From contig JAFGDS010000120.1 of assembly GCA_016931995.1 (NCBI GenBank), forward strand, positions 28,279 to 92,278: a stretch of DNA of 64,000 nucleotides, given 5' to 3'. The notes under the pieces were generated by a model that made no database searches, had not been told where the DNA came from, and saw only the letters and a program-made list of their open reading frames with translations. How positions within the stretch are numbered: the first letter of the stretch is position 1; the number at the start of each line of letters is the position of its first letter. A program made the position numbers and the translations under genes. Shown in pieces: positions 35,502-43,834 of the stretch. This DNA is from Pirellulales bacterium (GTDB lineage: Bacteria; Planctomycetota; Planctomycetia; Pirellulales; Thermoguttaceae).

Positions 35502-36356
35502 TTACGACGACGTCGCGGATTGCTCCTCGGGACGCGCGGGCGGCGGCTCGTCGGCGGCCGGCGCGGCGATATCGCCGACGTCGACGAGCTTGCGAACCCG
35601 ATCGTCCATTTCGACCAGCAGTTGACCGGCCAGGATCTCCTGGCCGACAATCCGACCCGAGCCGTGGGGCGTCTGGACGCGGGCGCCGATCGGGGGCAGC
35701 CGCTTTTGGAGTTGTTCGTAGACCTCGTACTCGTATCGAAGGCAGCACTTCAACCGTCCGCAACGACCGGAAATCTTCGTCGGGTCGAGCGTGGCCTTCT
35801 GCAGCTTCGCCATTTTCATCGAGACGGGCGGCATTTGCGAGAGGTGGCTGTTGCAGCAGACCGGCTTGCCGCAATCGCCGAAGTCGGCCAGCAGCTTGGC
35901 CTCGTCGCGGACGCCGATCTGGCGCATCTCGATTCGCGTTTGGAACTCGCCGGCCAACATCCGCACCAGCTCGCGGAAATCGACGCGGCCGTCCGCCAGA
36001 TAGTACACGACAATCCGCTCGCCGCCGAAGATGTGTTCGACGTCGACCAACTGCATCTTCAGGCCAAGCTTGTCGATGCACTTCTGGCACGTGGCAAAGT
36101 GCTCGGACTGCTGATCGCCGATCCGGCCGATTTCGCGCACGTCGTCGGGCGTCATCTCGCGGAGGATCTGGCCGTCGAGCGCCCCATCCACCCGGCCGAT
36201 CACGTCGTCCGTGGCCTCGCAAAGGACTTCGCCCGCCTCGAGCCCTCGCCCCGTCCTGGCGATGACTCTCATCCCCCGCGTCCAGACCTTCTCCGCCGGC
36301 GCCGCGAAGGCCCCCAGAAGACGCATTGCCCCGAAACGAGTCAGGTATTTTGCCAT
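35502..36356 (-). CDS. PSP1 domain-containing regulatory-type protein
   Basis: 284 aa from ATG 36356 ('MAKYLTRFGAMRLLGAF'). The PSP1 core is at about 60-215: 'VEHIFGGERIVVYYLADGRVDFRELVRMLAGEFQTRIEMRQIGVRDEAKLLADFG', then two Cys clusters 'DCGKPVCC' and 'GRCGRLKCCLRYEY' that suggest metal binding. After that comes an SH3-like part ('VQTPHGSGRIVGQEILAGQLLVEMD') and a Pro-rich tail. The Bacillus relative YaaT/RicT works in RNA maturation and cell-fate control; the same job here is not shown. First gene of a three-gene operon with the Minf_1886 and 55-aa proteins. Confidence 0.9.
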   Translation of the reverse strand: MAKYLTRFGAMRLLGAFAAPAEKVWTRGMRVIARTGRGLEAGEVLCEATDDVIGRVDGALDGQILREMTPDDVREIGRIGDQQSEHFATCQKCIDKLGLKMQLVDVEHIFGGERIVVYYLADGRVDFRELVRMLAGEFQTRIEMRQIGVRDEAKLLADFGDCGKPVCCNSHLSQMPPVSMKMAKLQKATLDPTKISGRCGRLKCCLRYEYEVYEQLQKRLPPIGARVQTPHGSGRIVGQEILAGQLLVEMDDRVRKLVDVGDIAAPAADEPPPARPEEQSATSS

Positions 36357-36506
36357 GCGCGTGGATCGAAAACGGACGAGACGGATCAACTCAGGGCAAG
36401 TATACAGGCAGGGGGACGTTTGCAAAAGAGGGGGCCGATTCCCCCGGGAGAAGGCCCTCAACAGCTTCGCTCAGAATGACGGCCGCGGCCGGGCGTGCGC
36501 GAGGCA

Positions 36507-37223
36507 TCACTTGAACACGTAGTCGGCCTCGATCACGTACGGCATGCCGCCCAGCGGCTTGACGGCCTCCTTCCGGTCGATCACGAGCTTGCCCCCCACC
36601 CCAACCGGGTGAATGCTGTAATCGATCAACAGGTCGCCCTGCAGACGGACCTCGACCATCTCGGTCGATTTGAGCTCGCGTTGGCAGAACTTGCAGTGGC
36701 CCAAGGTGGGCACAAGGACGAACTTCTGGATGTCCATCGCCTGACGCCCGGGGTACATGAAGCCCTTGAGGTAGATGTACTTTTCCTCCAGGTCCCACAT
36801 CTCCTTTGGGATGATTTCGCCTTCGTTGGCCGGGTCGGGCTGCATGTCCTTGAATTCGAGCCGGGTGTAGCCGATGGGCACCTCGCTCACGGCGCAGAAG
36901 ACGGCGTAGCCGCTGCCGACCAGCCAAAACGCGCCCGAAAGGATCATGCCCGCGATGGCCACGCCCCGGCCGGTCATCTCGCCGGTCGCCCAGCGGATCT
37001 GGTACAACGCGAGGTAGCCCAACAGCAGCCCGGCGATGGGCAGGAAGACCATCGCCCAGCTCACGGCCGTCAGCCACGACAGGGCGCCCAAGACGACGCT
37101 CAAGACGGCGAACCGGTTGATCGCGCGGTACATCTGCCCATCGCCCAGCAAGCGTTCCTCGAACGCCCGGCCTCGATAGCGCCGCTGCCGACCCGGCGTG
37201 GGCGATGGCTGTTCACCGGTCAT
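36507..37223 (-). CDS. DUF4190-type membrane protein with DUF3299-like C-terminus
   Basis: 238 aa from ATG 37223 (a GTG 45 nt upstream is less likely). Residues about 30-125 have two or three membrane helices ('FAVLSVVLGALSWLTAVSWAMVFLPIAGLLLGYLALYQI', 'GVAIAGMILSGAFWLVG') of the DUF4190 type. The C-terminal extracytoplasmic part ('YLKGFMYPGRQAMDIQKFVLVPTLGHCKFCQRE') looks like DUF3299, with a CxxC pair that could bind metal. It follows the ABC permease by 105 bp on the same strand; this set (ATPase, permease, DUF3299) recurs in planctomycetes as far as I recall and hints at a metal- or lipoprotein-related export system. Confidence 0.8.
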   Translation of the reverse strand: MTGEQPSPTPGRQRRYRGRAFEERLLGDGQMYRAINRFAVLSVVLGALSWLTAVSWAMVFLPIAGLLLGYLALYQIRWATGEMTGRGVAIAGMILSGAFWLVGSGYAVFCAVSEVPIGYTRLEFKDMQPDPANEGEIIPKEMWDLEEKYIYLKGFMYPGRQAMDIQKFVLVPTLGHCKFCQRELKSTEMVEVRLQGDLLIDYSIHPVGVGGKLVIDRKEAVKPLGGMPYVIEADYVFK

Positions 37224-37328
37224 CTCGCTGGCCTCTGTAGCCGTGGGGTAGGTCGAGGTCGCGACCACCTGCTTGACCCACCCTACATGTCGGCATAAGA
37301 CACTGACTGCACATCACATTGCCCCGGA

Positions 37329-38747
37329 TTATTGCGCCGTGGTGAGCGACTTGGCCACGTCGGTGCGGTAGGCCACCGCGGCGGGCAGATAGCCCACGAT
37401 CGACGCCAGCACAACCAACCCGGGAATCAGGATCAATTCATTATACTGGAAGCTCCACGGGCTCACCAGGACGCCTGTTTGCTCGGCGATGGTGGGTCCC
37501 AGCACACCGACCAGCCCGTGGCCCAGCAAAATGCCCAGCGCGCCGCCGCCGAGCGACAGGAGGATCGACTCCAGAAGGATGATCGTGCCGACCATGACGC
37601 GACTGGCGCCCAGCGCCCGCATGACGGCGATTTCGTGCCGCCGGTCGCTCATGGAATTGTAGATGCTCACCAGAATGCCCACGCCGGCCACGATCACGAC
37701 GAGGCAGGCCAGAATCAGCAGCATGAGCTGCACGTTGCCCACAATGCCCTCGAAAAGCTGCGAGATCACCTTCGACGGCGCGACGGCCTGGGCGACCGAG
37801 TCGGCGTTCACCAGATCGCCCAACTGCATGGCCAACTGCGGCTTGGACATGTCCGTGCAGACCAGCACGGCCGAAACCTGCCGCTGGTCGTACGGCACGC
37901 CGTGAACGTGTCCGTGCGCGGCGTGGTCGCGCGCTTCGTCGCCGTGTCGATCTGGGGCGTCTTCGCCGTGTTTGTCCGCCTCCTCGCCAGGCTTGTGTTC
38001 TGCTTCGGCGCGTTCGTCTTTCGCTTGGGACTTCTCCTCGGCGGGCTCCGTCTTGGGTTTCATCAGCTTCGCCGCCAGCGTTGGCCCGGCCGTGTGACAG
38101 CCGAAGCGGTAGAACCCCTCGACGTTCATGAAGATCGCCCGGTCGTTCGGCGTGCCCGTGTGCGCGAGAATGCCGACGATCTTGATCGACTGATGGGCGT
38201 GGTCGTCCGGATCGGCGACGTCCTGTTGGGCGTCCTTGGGCACGAACGTGTCGCCAACCTTGAGGCCCGTTTTGCGCGCGGCCACCGAGCCGGCCACCGC
38301 CTCGAACGGCTCGGCCAGATCGAAATTCCGCCCTTCGGCGAATTCGTAGCGCCGATCGTTCAGGTAGGTGAGCTTATCGAACATGTCGGGGATGGTCGCC
38401 ACGACCATGGAGCCCTTGTAGTCGTGGCCCACGCACACCGGCACGGCCGTTTCGACCGCCGAGGAGAACCGGCCCTCGTTCAGCTCCTCGTAGTAGCTGT
38501 ACGGGATGGTGCCGATCGACTCGCTCAGATGGAAAACGGTGTTGAGCACCAGTTGCAGCGAACTACCCTTGGGCCCGACGATCAGGTCGTAGCCCTGCGA
38601 GCCGCGTTTGAACGACCGGTCGATCACGCCGTGGATGACCAGCACGGCCACGACCAGGGCAACGCCCAAGCCCACGCCCAACGCCGTCAGGGCCGAGGCC
38701 AGCGCCCGCTGTTGTATGCTCCGCCAAGCGATTTTCCAAAGACTCAT
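37329..38747 (-). CDS. ABC transporter permease (MacB/FtsX type) with His-rich insertion
   Basis: 472 aa. One helix at 18-38, a long extracytoplasmic MacB-type domain, then three C-terminal helices with the FtsX core ('GILVSIYNSMSDRRHEIAVMRALGASRVMVGTIILLES'). Residues about 229-285 are a charged insertion rich in Glu, Lys, His and Asp ('DKHGEDAPDRHGDEARDHAA' then 'HGHVHG'), which could bind Zn, Ni or Cu outside the cytoplasm. The start codon overlaps the stop of the ATPase gene (ATGA), so the two form one transporter. Substrate unknown: lipoprotein, lipid or metal-related. Confidence 0.88.
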   Translation of the reverse strand: MSLWKIAWRSIQQRALASALTALGVGLGVALVVAVLVIHGVIDRSFKRGSQGYDLIVGPKGSSLQLVLNTVFHLSESIGTIPYSYYEELNEGRFSSAVETAVPVCVGHDYKGSMVVATIPDMFDKLTYLNDRRYEFAEGRNFDLAEPFEAVAGSVAARKTGLKVGDTFVPKDAQQDVADPDDHAHQSIKIVGILAHTGTPNDRAIFMNVEGFYRFGCHTAGPTLAAKLMKPKTEPAEEKSQAKDERAEAEHKPGEEADKHGEDAPDRHGDEARDHAAHGHVHGVPYDQRQVSAVLVCTDMSKPQLAMQLGDLVNADSVAQAVAPSKVISQLFEGIVGNVQLMLLILACLVVIVAGVGILVSIYNSMSDRRHEIAVMRALGASRVMVGTIILLESILLSLGGGALGILLGHGLVGVLGPTIAEQTGVLVSPWSFQYNELILIPGLVVLASIVGYLPAAVAYRTDVAKSLTTAQ

Positions 38748-39415
38748 TTCACCACCACCGCGCGGTTAATTTCTTCAAGATTGTCGATGCGATCAAACTG
38801 CCGTGCGACCTCGGGCGTGTGGGTGACCACGATCAGCGCGACGTTCTCCTCGCGGCACCGCTCGCGGAGCATGTCCACCACCTGCTGCTGGTGGCCCGAG
38901 TCGATGTTGGCCGTCGGCTCGTCGGCCAATAGCAGCTTCGGCCGGTTGGCCAGCGCCCGGGCGACCGCCACGCGCTGCTGCTCGCCGACGGAAAGCTGCG
39001 TCGGCTTGTGCGTCATGCGGTGGCCTAGCCCCACGCGCTCGAGCAGGTCCCTGGCCCGGGCACGGTCGATCCGCCCGCCAGCGAAACACATGCCCAAGAG
39101 GACGTTCTCCAGCGCGGAGAAGCCGGGCAGGAGATTGAACGTCTGGAAGACGTAACCGATCTGCTCGGCGCGGAAGCGGTCGCACTCCGGCTCGGTGAAC
39201 AGGGTGATGTCCCACTCGCCGACCATCACCTTGCCCGAATCCGGCCGGCTGATCCCGGCCACCACGTACAGGAGCGTGGACTTGCCGCATCCGCTCCGGC
39301 CGACCAGGGCCATCTGCTCGCCGGCGTCGAGGTGGAACTCCTCGATGTCCAGGATCGGCAGATCCCCCCCGTCGGGCTCGGTGAACGATTTCTTGACTTC
39401 GTAAAGTTCGAGCAT
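38744..39415 (-). CDS. ABC transporter ATP-binding protein (LolD/MacB type)
   Basis: 223 aa, a complete nucleotide-binding domain: Walker A 'GRSGCGKST', Q-loop 'YVFQTFNLLPGFSALENVLLG', signature 'LSVGEQQRVAVARAL', Walker B 'KLLLADEPTANID' and switch His in 'VVTHTPEVA'. The length and 'NLLPGFSALENV' place it with the LolD/MacB/FtsE group that works with the permease encoded immediately downstream (4-nt overlap). It energises export or extraction from the inner membrane. Confidence 0.93.
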   Translation of the reverse strand: MLELYEVKKSFTEPDGGDLPILDIEEFHLDAGEQMALVGRSGCGKSTLLYVVAGISRPDSGKVMVGEWDITLFTEPECDRFRAEQIGYVFQTFNLLPGFSALENVLLGMCFAGGRIDRARARDLLERVGLGHRMTHKPTQLSVGEQQRVAVARALANRPKLLLADEPTANIDSGHQQQVVDMLRERCREENVALIVVTHTPEVARQFDRIDNLEEINRAVVVK

Positions 39416-39494
39416 GGGCGTTAGGGAATATGGGACATTTAGTAAGAGTAGGGAGTTCCTGCCTGAATTGGTTGCTATGCCGATCGGAGGGGAT

Positions 39495-39590
39495 CACGAA
39501 AACACGAAAGGACGAAAACGAACATCGTGGTTCGCGGACGGTGAAACAGGGTCCCCTCTCCCTCCGGGGAAGGGGAGGGTGAGGGCATTT
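39495..39590. repeat. Repeat families J and B upstream of the ABC operon
   Basis: GATCACGAAAACACGAAAGG (family J, second copy near 45808) and a family B unit (39552-39586) lie in the 281-bp spacer 39416-39696. No gene is seen in this spacer. Confidence 0.75.
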
Positions 39591-39696
39591 CCCTGAGACG
39601 GCACAAGAACCCCCACACCAACGCCCGAGCCCACCGTCTCGGTAGTGCCGCCTCAGAGGGGTAGTTGCGGCGCACCGCTAGCCTACCGTAACTCTT

Positions 39697-40191
39697 CTAC
39701 GTGTCGGCAGGCGGGGCGGTTCGGGTGAAATCAGAGGTTTTCCGACGGGTGTTGTCGGCATCCAGGGGCAGCTTTGGCGGACCCATTTGTGCATGGCGGT
39801 GACGCCAAAGCGAGACCACAACCACGGCCGTGGAAAGGACTAGGGCCGCTCCCGCGACGCACCTCCCCGCGGGTGTCAGGGGGCGGTTCAACGTTGGGAT
39901 AGCCTCTCTTCCCAGTGCGGCTACCGGCAGGATCGCCAGTACGGCGAACCAGAATGCGCCCACGGCAAACACGCAAAAACAGCCCGTCAATGTCCGCGAC
40001 ACCCGCGAAAGCACCTCGAAGAACGCCGAGAACGCAAGCGGAACCACGACAAGCAGAATCGCCGGCCACTCGGCCGCCAGAACCACGCCCGACCAGACGG
40101 CCACGGCCAGCGCCAGGAGCGACGTGATCGTGAACTGGAATCGGACGCGAGGCGGTTTCGAGGGGAGCTGGTTGGACAACGGTGAAACCAC
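39697..40191 (-). CDS. Small integral membrane protein
   Basis: 164 aa from a GTG at 40191. 'VRFQFTITSLLALAVAVWSGVVLAAEWP' is the 'FQFxLxSLL' membrane start common in short planctomycete proteins, followed by two or three more helices ('ILLVVVPLAFSAFFEVL', 'CFCVFAVGAFWFAVLAIL', 'CVAGAALVLSTAVVVVSLW') and a polar tail. Function unknown. Upstream in-frame sequence belongs to an inverted repeat (40203-40307), so the start is chosen at its edge. Confidence is moderate because the start codon is uncertain. Confidence 0.55.
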   Translation of the reverse strand: MVSPLSNQLPSKPPRVRFQFTITSLLALAVAVWSGVVLAAEWPAILLVVVPLAFSAFFEVLSRVSRTLTGCFCVFAVGAFWFAVLAILPVAALGREAIPTLNRPLTPAGRCVAGAALVLSTAVVVVSLWRHRHAQMGPPKLPLDADNTRRKTSDFTRTAPPADT

Positions 40192-40202
40192 GAATGGTGG
40201 AA

Positions 40203-40307
40203 CGAGGAGAGGAACCGCGAATGACGCGAATGACGCCAAGAAGGAGGGTAGTTGATGTTTCCTCTTCGCGTCATTCGCGAAATTCGCGGTTCCCTCCCCG
40301 TCTGTAG
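40203..40307. repeat. Inverted repeat family L (CCGCGAATGACGCGAATGACG)
   Basis: GGAACCGCGAATGACGCGAA on the left and CATTCGCGAAATTCGCGGTT on the right form an inverted pair directly after the smpB stop. Likely a hairpin at the 3' end of smpB. Confidence 0.8.
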
Positions 40308-40796
40308 TTATTTCCTCCGCAACGCCCGGCCGATTTCGCGCCGGGCTTCGGCGCGTTTCATGGTTTCGCGCTTGTCGTGGCGCTTCTGCCCGCGGCAGAT
40401 GCCCAGGAGGACTTTGGCCCGGCCGCGTTTGAAGTACATCTTCAAAGGCACGAGCGTGAGCCCCTGCTGATACGCCTGGGCGGCGAATCGTTTGATTTCG
40501 CGGCGGTGCAGGAGGAGCTTTCGCGGGCGGCGGGGTTCGTGGTTGAAGCGGTTGGCCTCGACGTACTCGGCGATGTCGCAGCCGATGAGCCAGACCTCGT
40601 CTTCCTTGACGCGGCCGTACGCCTCGGCCAGCGAGACCTTGCCGTTGCGCAGGCTCTTCACCTCGCTGCCGCACAGGACGATGCCGCACTCGAGCGCGTC
40701 GAGCACGAGGTAGTCGTGCTTGGCCCGGCGATTGTGCGCAATGGCCTTCTCGTTTTCGGCCCCGCCGGCCGTCTTCTTGCCCTGCTTCTTTGCCGT
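40308..40796 (-). CDS. smpB: SsrA-binding protein SmpB with apparent ACG start
   Basis: 162 aa if translation begins at ACG 40796. SmpB motifs are clear: 'AHNRRAKHDY', 'DALECGIVLCGSEVKSLRNGKVSLAEAYGRV', 'YVEANRFNHEPRRPRKLLLHRREI' and a basic C-tail 'GQKRHDKRE'. It binds tmRNA and brings it to stalled ribosomes. No ATG, GTG or TTG lies in frame between the upstream stop (TGA at 40890-40892) and GTG 40706, and starting at 40706 would delete the conserved NRRAKHDY segment. ACG-GCA-AAG-AAG at 40796 gives the usual 'xAKK' beginning, with AGGAAAGGA 9 nt before it. ATT at 40742 is another non-standard choice; a sequence error is also possible. Confidence 0.88.
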   Translation of the reverse strand, partial: TAKKQGKKTAGGAENEKAIAHNRRAKHDYLVLDALECGIVLCGSEVKSLRNGKVSLAEAYGRVKEDEVWLIGCDIAEYVEANRFNHEPRRPRKLLLHRREIKRFAAQAYQQGLTLVPLKMYFKRGRAKVLLGICRGQKRHDKRETMKRAEARREIGRALRRK

Positions 40797-40812
40797 GGCT
40801 TGGGTTCCTTTC

Positions 40813-41658
40813 CTATTTCGCCGCCACGTCCGCCGGCGTGGGCTCGATCCACACGGCGTCGTTCGCGTACGCGCGGACGTATTCGTAGCTCATTCGGCCG
40901 ACGCGGCTGGCCTTGCCCGAGTTGTGGATCAGAAACGTTCCGCCGCCGGGCTGGGCGGGGTCGTCCTGAAAGCCGACCAACAGGACGCTGTGTCCATCGA
41001 CGACGCCCTCGCGAGGCGTCATCTCGAGCAGGTCGTCCTTCCAACGCGGATCCTTGGGCCACAAGAACCCGCCGCAGACGGGCCAACCCTTGCGCAGCGC
41101 GTCCTTCACGCCTTCAAACTCCGCGTCGCTCAAACCCTTGTTCGGATCCCATCGCTTGATCCAGTGCAGACGCAGACCGGATTGGGAAGCCGTTTGGGCC
41201 TTCTCGCGAGCGGCTTGCCCGGGACGATGCCGCCGCCGGAACTTGTCTTGGTAGGGCATGTCCTCCTCGGGGCACGCACCGAAACGCTCGAATCCATTCC
41301 ACAAATCCGAGAAAAGGGAGCCGTCGTCCGGATCGCCGCCCGCGCGGTTCGACGCCCAGTTGAGATACTCGACGCTCAGCCGCGCGATGGGCTGCCGCTG
41401 CTTCTGCGCCATGGCGAACTCGATCGCGCCGGTCATGGTGAACACCGAGCAGGTGGGCCGGTCGCCCTGCGCCCGCGGCGGGATCTCCCATTTCGCGAAG
41501 ACGGGCCGCAGATCCACCGAGTCGGCCTTGGCCGCGGCGGCCGGCGGCGCCGTGATGGACGCCGCCTCGCCGGCCCTGCCGACCACGGTCGTAACGGCGA
41601 TCAAGCCGAACGCGACGATTCCGAAAACATGCCCCGTGATGGTCAACGTGGTACGCAC
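40813..41658 (-). CDS. Exported papain-like cysteine peptidase (C1A)
   Basis: 281 aa from GTG 41658, with GGAGGGAGA upstream. A signal peptide ends near residue 33. The papain triad can be placed: Cys70 in 'GDRPTCSVFTMTGAIEF', His223 in 'VVDGHSVLLVGF' and Asn246 in 'FLIHNSGKASRVG'. The catalytic Cys is preceded by Thr, not the usual oxyanion-forming 'QxxCGSCW' context, but the Gln64 in 'RAQGDRPTC' fits. No pro-domain is visible. It lies 16 nt upstream of the smpB start in the same direction, so the two may share a transcript, although their functions are unrelated. Confidence 0.85.
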   Translation of the reverse strand: MRTTLTITGHVFGIVAFGLIAVTTVVGRAGEAASITAPPAAAAKADSVDLRPVFAKWEIPPRAQGDRPTCSVFTMTGAIEFAMAQKQRQPIARLSVEYLNWASNRAGGDPDDGSLFSDLWNGFERFGACPEEDMPYQDKFRRRHRPGQAAREKAQTASQSGLRLHWIKRWDPNKGLSDAEFEGVKDALRKGWPVCGGFLWPKDPRWKDDLLEMTPREGVVDGHSVLLVGFQDDPAQPGGGTFLIHNSGKASRVGRMSYEYVRAYANDAVWIEPTPADVAAK

Positions 41659-41748
41659 TTTCTTGTTCTCCCTCCGCCCCGTGTGGACTCTGCCGAATGG
41701 GATTGATTATATTCAAGGCTCCTGGCCTGGGAAAGCGTCCAATTGTCG

Positions 41749-41850
41749 TGTGCCACTGGCTTTGCCAGTGTGGACGGTGTGTGCCACTGGCTCTGCCAGT
41801 GTGAACGTGGCGTCCGACCCGGCACTGGCGGAGCCAGTGGCGCCCCATTC
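41749..41850. repeat. Repeat family C cluster
   Basis: GTGTGCCACTGGCTTTGCCA, GTGCCACTGGCTCTGCCAGT and the inverted GGCACTGGCGGAGCCAGTGG lie in the 236-bp divergent spacer between the protease gene and the gene at 41895. Confidence 0.85.
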
Positions 41851-41894
41851 GTAATGCCTTCCTACTCCTTCCCTCCTGACGAGATGAACCCACC

Positions 41895-43730
41895 ATGATG
41901 AACCGACGTGAATTCCTTGTGCTCGGCGGCGCGGCCTGCGCCGGCTCGATGGCCATCGGCGGCCGCGGTTTGGGCGCTTCGCTTCTCGCCGCGACGGGCG
42001 ACGAGATCGCCTGGCATCGGGCCGCCGGCTCGCGGCTGTTTGACCAGGTGGCCTGCAAGGGCCGGCCGCTCGCGCGCGACAAAGCCGCCGGCTTGATGAG
42101 CGGATTTTGCGCCCCGCTGGCCGAGGGCAAGCCCGGCGCGGACGTGCTCGTGGGTGGCGACCGCGTCGAGGCGGCCCGCGGGCCCGTGCGGATGACGCTG
42201 GCCCACCGGCTGCACCACTCGCGCGACGCCGGGCCGGAGGACCTGCTCGAGGTGACGTTGACCTTGACGAACGCGTCGGCCCAATCGCGGGACGTCTTGG
42301 CCGGCTTCCTCTGCGGCGCATGCCCGTGCGCGTCGGCCACGGACCAGCAGGTCTACGTGCCCTTCTCTTGCCGCGGAATCAGCAAGCCCGTGCCCCAGGG
42401 CGAGCATTCGCCGCACGACTGCCGCCAGCCGGTCGGCGCGGAGGGTTTTCTGGTTCACTATCTGGAAGCCCAGGCGAGCGATCCCCGCGGCGAGGCCAAG
42501 CGGCCGCTCTTGTTGGCGCCGGTGGTGGACGTGTTCGCCGAGGGCGGCCCGTGCCGGATCGCCTTGATCGGCTCGTCGGTCGAGCCCGTGTACTTCGAGG
42601 CCCTGCAAGGTCCCTCTAGCGGCGCGTGGCGCATGGCCCGGCAAGTGCGAATCGAGCCGGGCGGCACGCAAACGCTTCGGGCGTTTTTGCTGATTCACTC
42701 GGGCGAAGCGGACGAGGCCTGGGCCGCGTTCCATCGGTTTGGGCACGAGGAAGCGTTTGGCCTGGTGGATTGGGCCGGCCGGATTCGCGTGCACTACTAC
42801 GACTTCCTCTCGGCGGCCGAGCCCGACGGCCCGCGCGGCGGCGGCTACGACGCGGACCTCGCCCATTTCGCGGAGTTCCACGTCGGCATGGCCACGCAGC
42901 ACGGGTACTACTTCGCCCTGGGCGACTACCTGCGCCCGGACCGGAAGGAGTGGCAGGCCATGCCCACCGACCCGAAGGGCCCGGCGACGATGTCGCTGGC
43001 GAAGCTCCGCGAGCGGATCAAGGCCACGCGCGCCGCGGGCGCCCGGGCGATGGTCTACCTGCACTTCAACTTGTTCGACGAAGGCACGCCGCTGTACGAA
43101 AAGCTCAAGGACGCGATCGAGGTGGACGCGGAGGGCAACCCCGTGCCGTTCGGCTGGCAAGGGCCCGACTGCATCGGGAAGACGTGGAAGATGTCGGTGG
43201 CCGCGCCCGCCTGGCGCGAGCATCTGGTTCAGCAGGCCCAATGGGTGATGGAGCTGCTCGAGCCGGACGGCATCGTGCTGGACGAGACGTTCGCCGGTTG
43301 GGGATACGACTACCATCCCGACCGCCGCGGCCCGACGGCCCGGCACGGTATCGAACTGATGCGGAAGCTCCGCGAGGTGGTGCATGCGTTTGGCTCGGAC
43401 AAGGCCCTGTTCGCCAGCGATTGCTCGATGGCGAATTACGTGCTCTGGGCGGACGGCGAGGGGGGCGATCATGCCTACGACCGCCTGTTGGGTCTGCCGC
43501 TGTATCGCCAGCGACCGGTTCGCTATCTCGCGGCGCTGGGCGCGAAGCCGTGGCGTCCGTGCGCCTGGTGTTTCCAGGAGCAATGGCCCGCTCAAATGGA
43601 CCTCGCCCGGGCGATCGGGGCGGGCGTCGGCGTGAGCAACGGCTGGAACGAATACACCGGCCTGACGCGATTGCCCGCGGACGTCAAACGCCGCATGATC
43701 CGCGACATCGAGTCGCTGCTAAAGGGGTAG
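41895..43730 (+). CDS. Tat-exported TIM-barrel protein, glycosidase-like
   Basis: 611 aa. 'MMNRREFLVLGGAACAGSMA' is a twin-arginine signal. The N-terminal 280 residues are beta-rich; the rest reads as a TIM barrel: 'HYYDFLSAAEPDG', 'KATRAAGARAMVYLHFNLFDEGTPLYEKL', 'ELLEPDGIVLDETFAGWGYDYHPDRRGP' and 'GSDKALFASDCSMANYVLWADG'. The Asp-Glu in 'VLDETF' and the Asp in 'ASDCS' sit where retaining alpha-glycosidases keep their catalytic acids, but I cannot assign a CAZy family. The 3' end faces the fucose-isomerase-like gene. Likely a carbohydrate-active enzyme outside the cytoplasm. Confidence 0.72.
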   Translation: MMNRREFLVLGGAACAGSMAIGGRGLGASLLAATGDEIAWHRAAGSRLFDQVACKGRPLARDKAAGLMSGFCAPLAEGKPGADVLVGGDRVEAARGPVRMTLAHRLHHSRDAGPEDLLEVTLTLTNASAQSRDVLAGFLCGACPCASATDQQVYVPFSCRGISKPVPQGEHSPHDCRQPVGAEGFLVHYLEAQASDPRGEAKRPLLLAPVVDVFAEGGPCRIALIGSSVEPVYFEALQGPSSGAWRMARQVRIEPGGTQTLRAFLLIHSGEADEAWAAFHRFGHEEAFGLVDWAGRIRVHYYDFLSAAEPDGPRGGGYDADLAHFAEFHVGMATQHGYYFALGDYLRPDRKEWQAMPTDPKGPATMSLAKLRERIKATRAAGARAMVYLHFNLFDEGTPLYEKLKDAIEVDAEGNPVPFGWQGPDCIGKTWKMSVAAPAWREHLVQQAQWVMELLEPDGIVLDETFAGWGYDYHPDRRGPTARHGIELMRKLREVVHAFGSDKALFASDCSMANYVLWADGEGGDHAYDRLLGLPLYRQRPVRYLAALGAKPWRPCAWCFQEQWPAQMDLARAIGAGVGVSNGWNEYTGLTRLPADVKRRMIRDIESLLKG

Positions 43731-43739
43731 GGTGTTGGT

Positions 43740-43816
43740 GGGAGGGTTGTGGTGGGGAGATTGGTGGGGAGATTGGTGGGGGCGCCACTGCTGGACAAGC
43801 CAGCAGTGGCGCCCGA
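43740..43816. repeat. GGGAGATTGGTG tandem tract and repeat family D
   Basis: Direct GGGGAGATTGGT units (43754-43780) run into a family D palindrome (43781-43815, GGCGCCACTGCTGGACAAGC and its complement) between two convergent genes. Confidence 0.8.
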
Positions 43817-43834
43817 CGTGTCGTCTTATTGCCG

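Noticed and set aside
40308..40706. smpB starting at GTG 40706
   Set aside because: It would remove the NRRAKHDY segment that is conserved in SmpB, so a non-standard upstream start or a sequence error is more likely.
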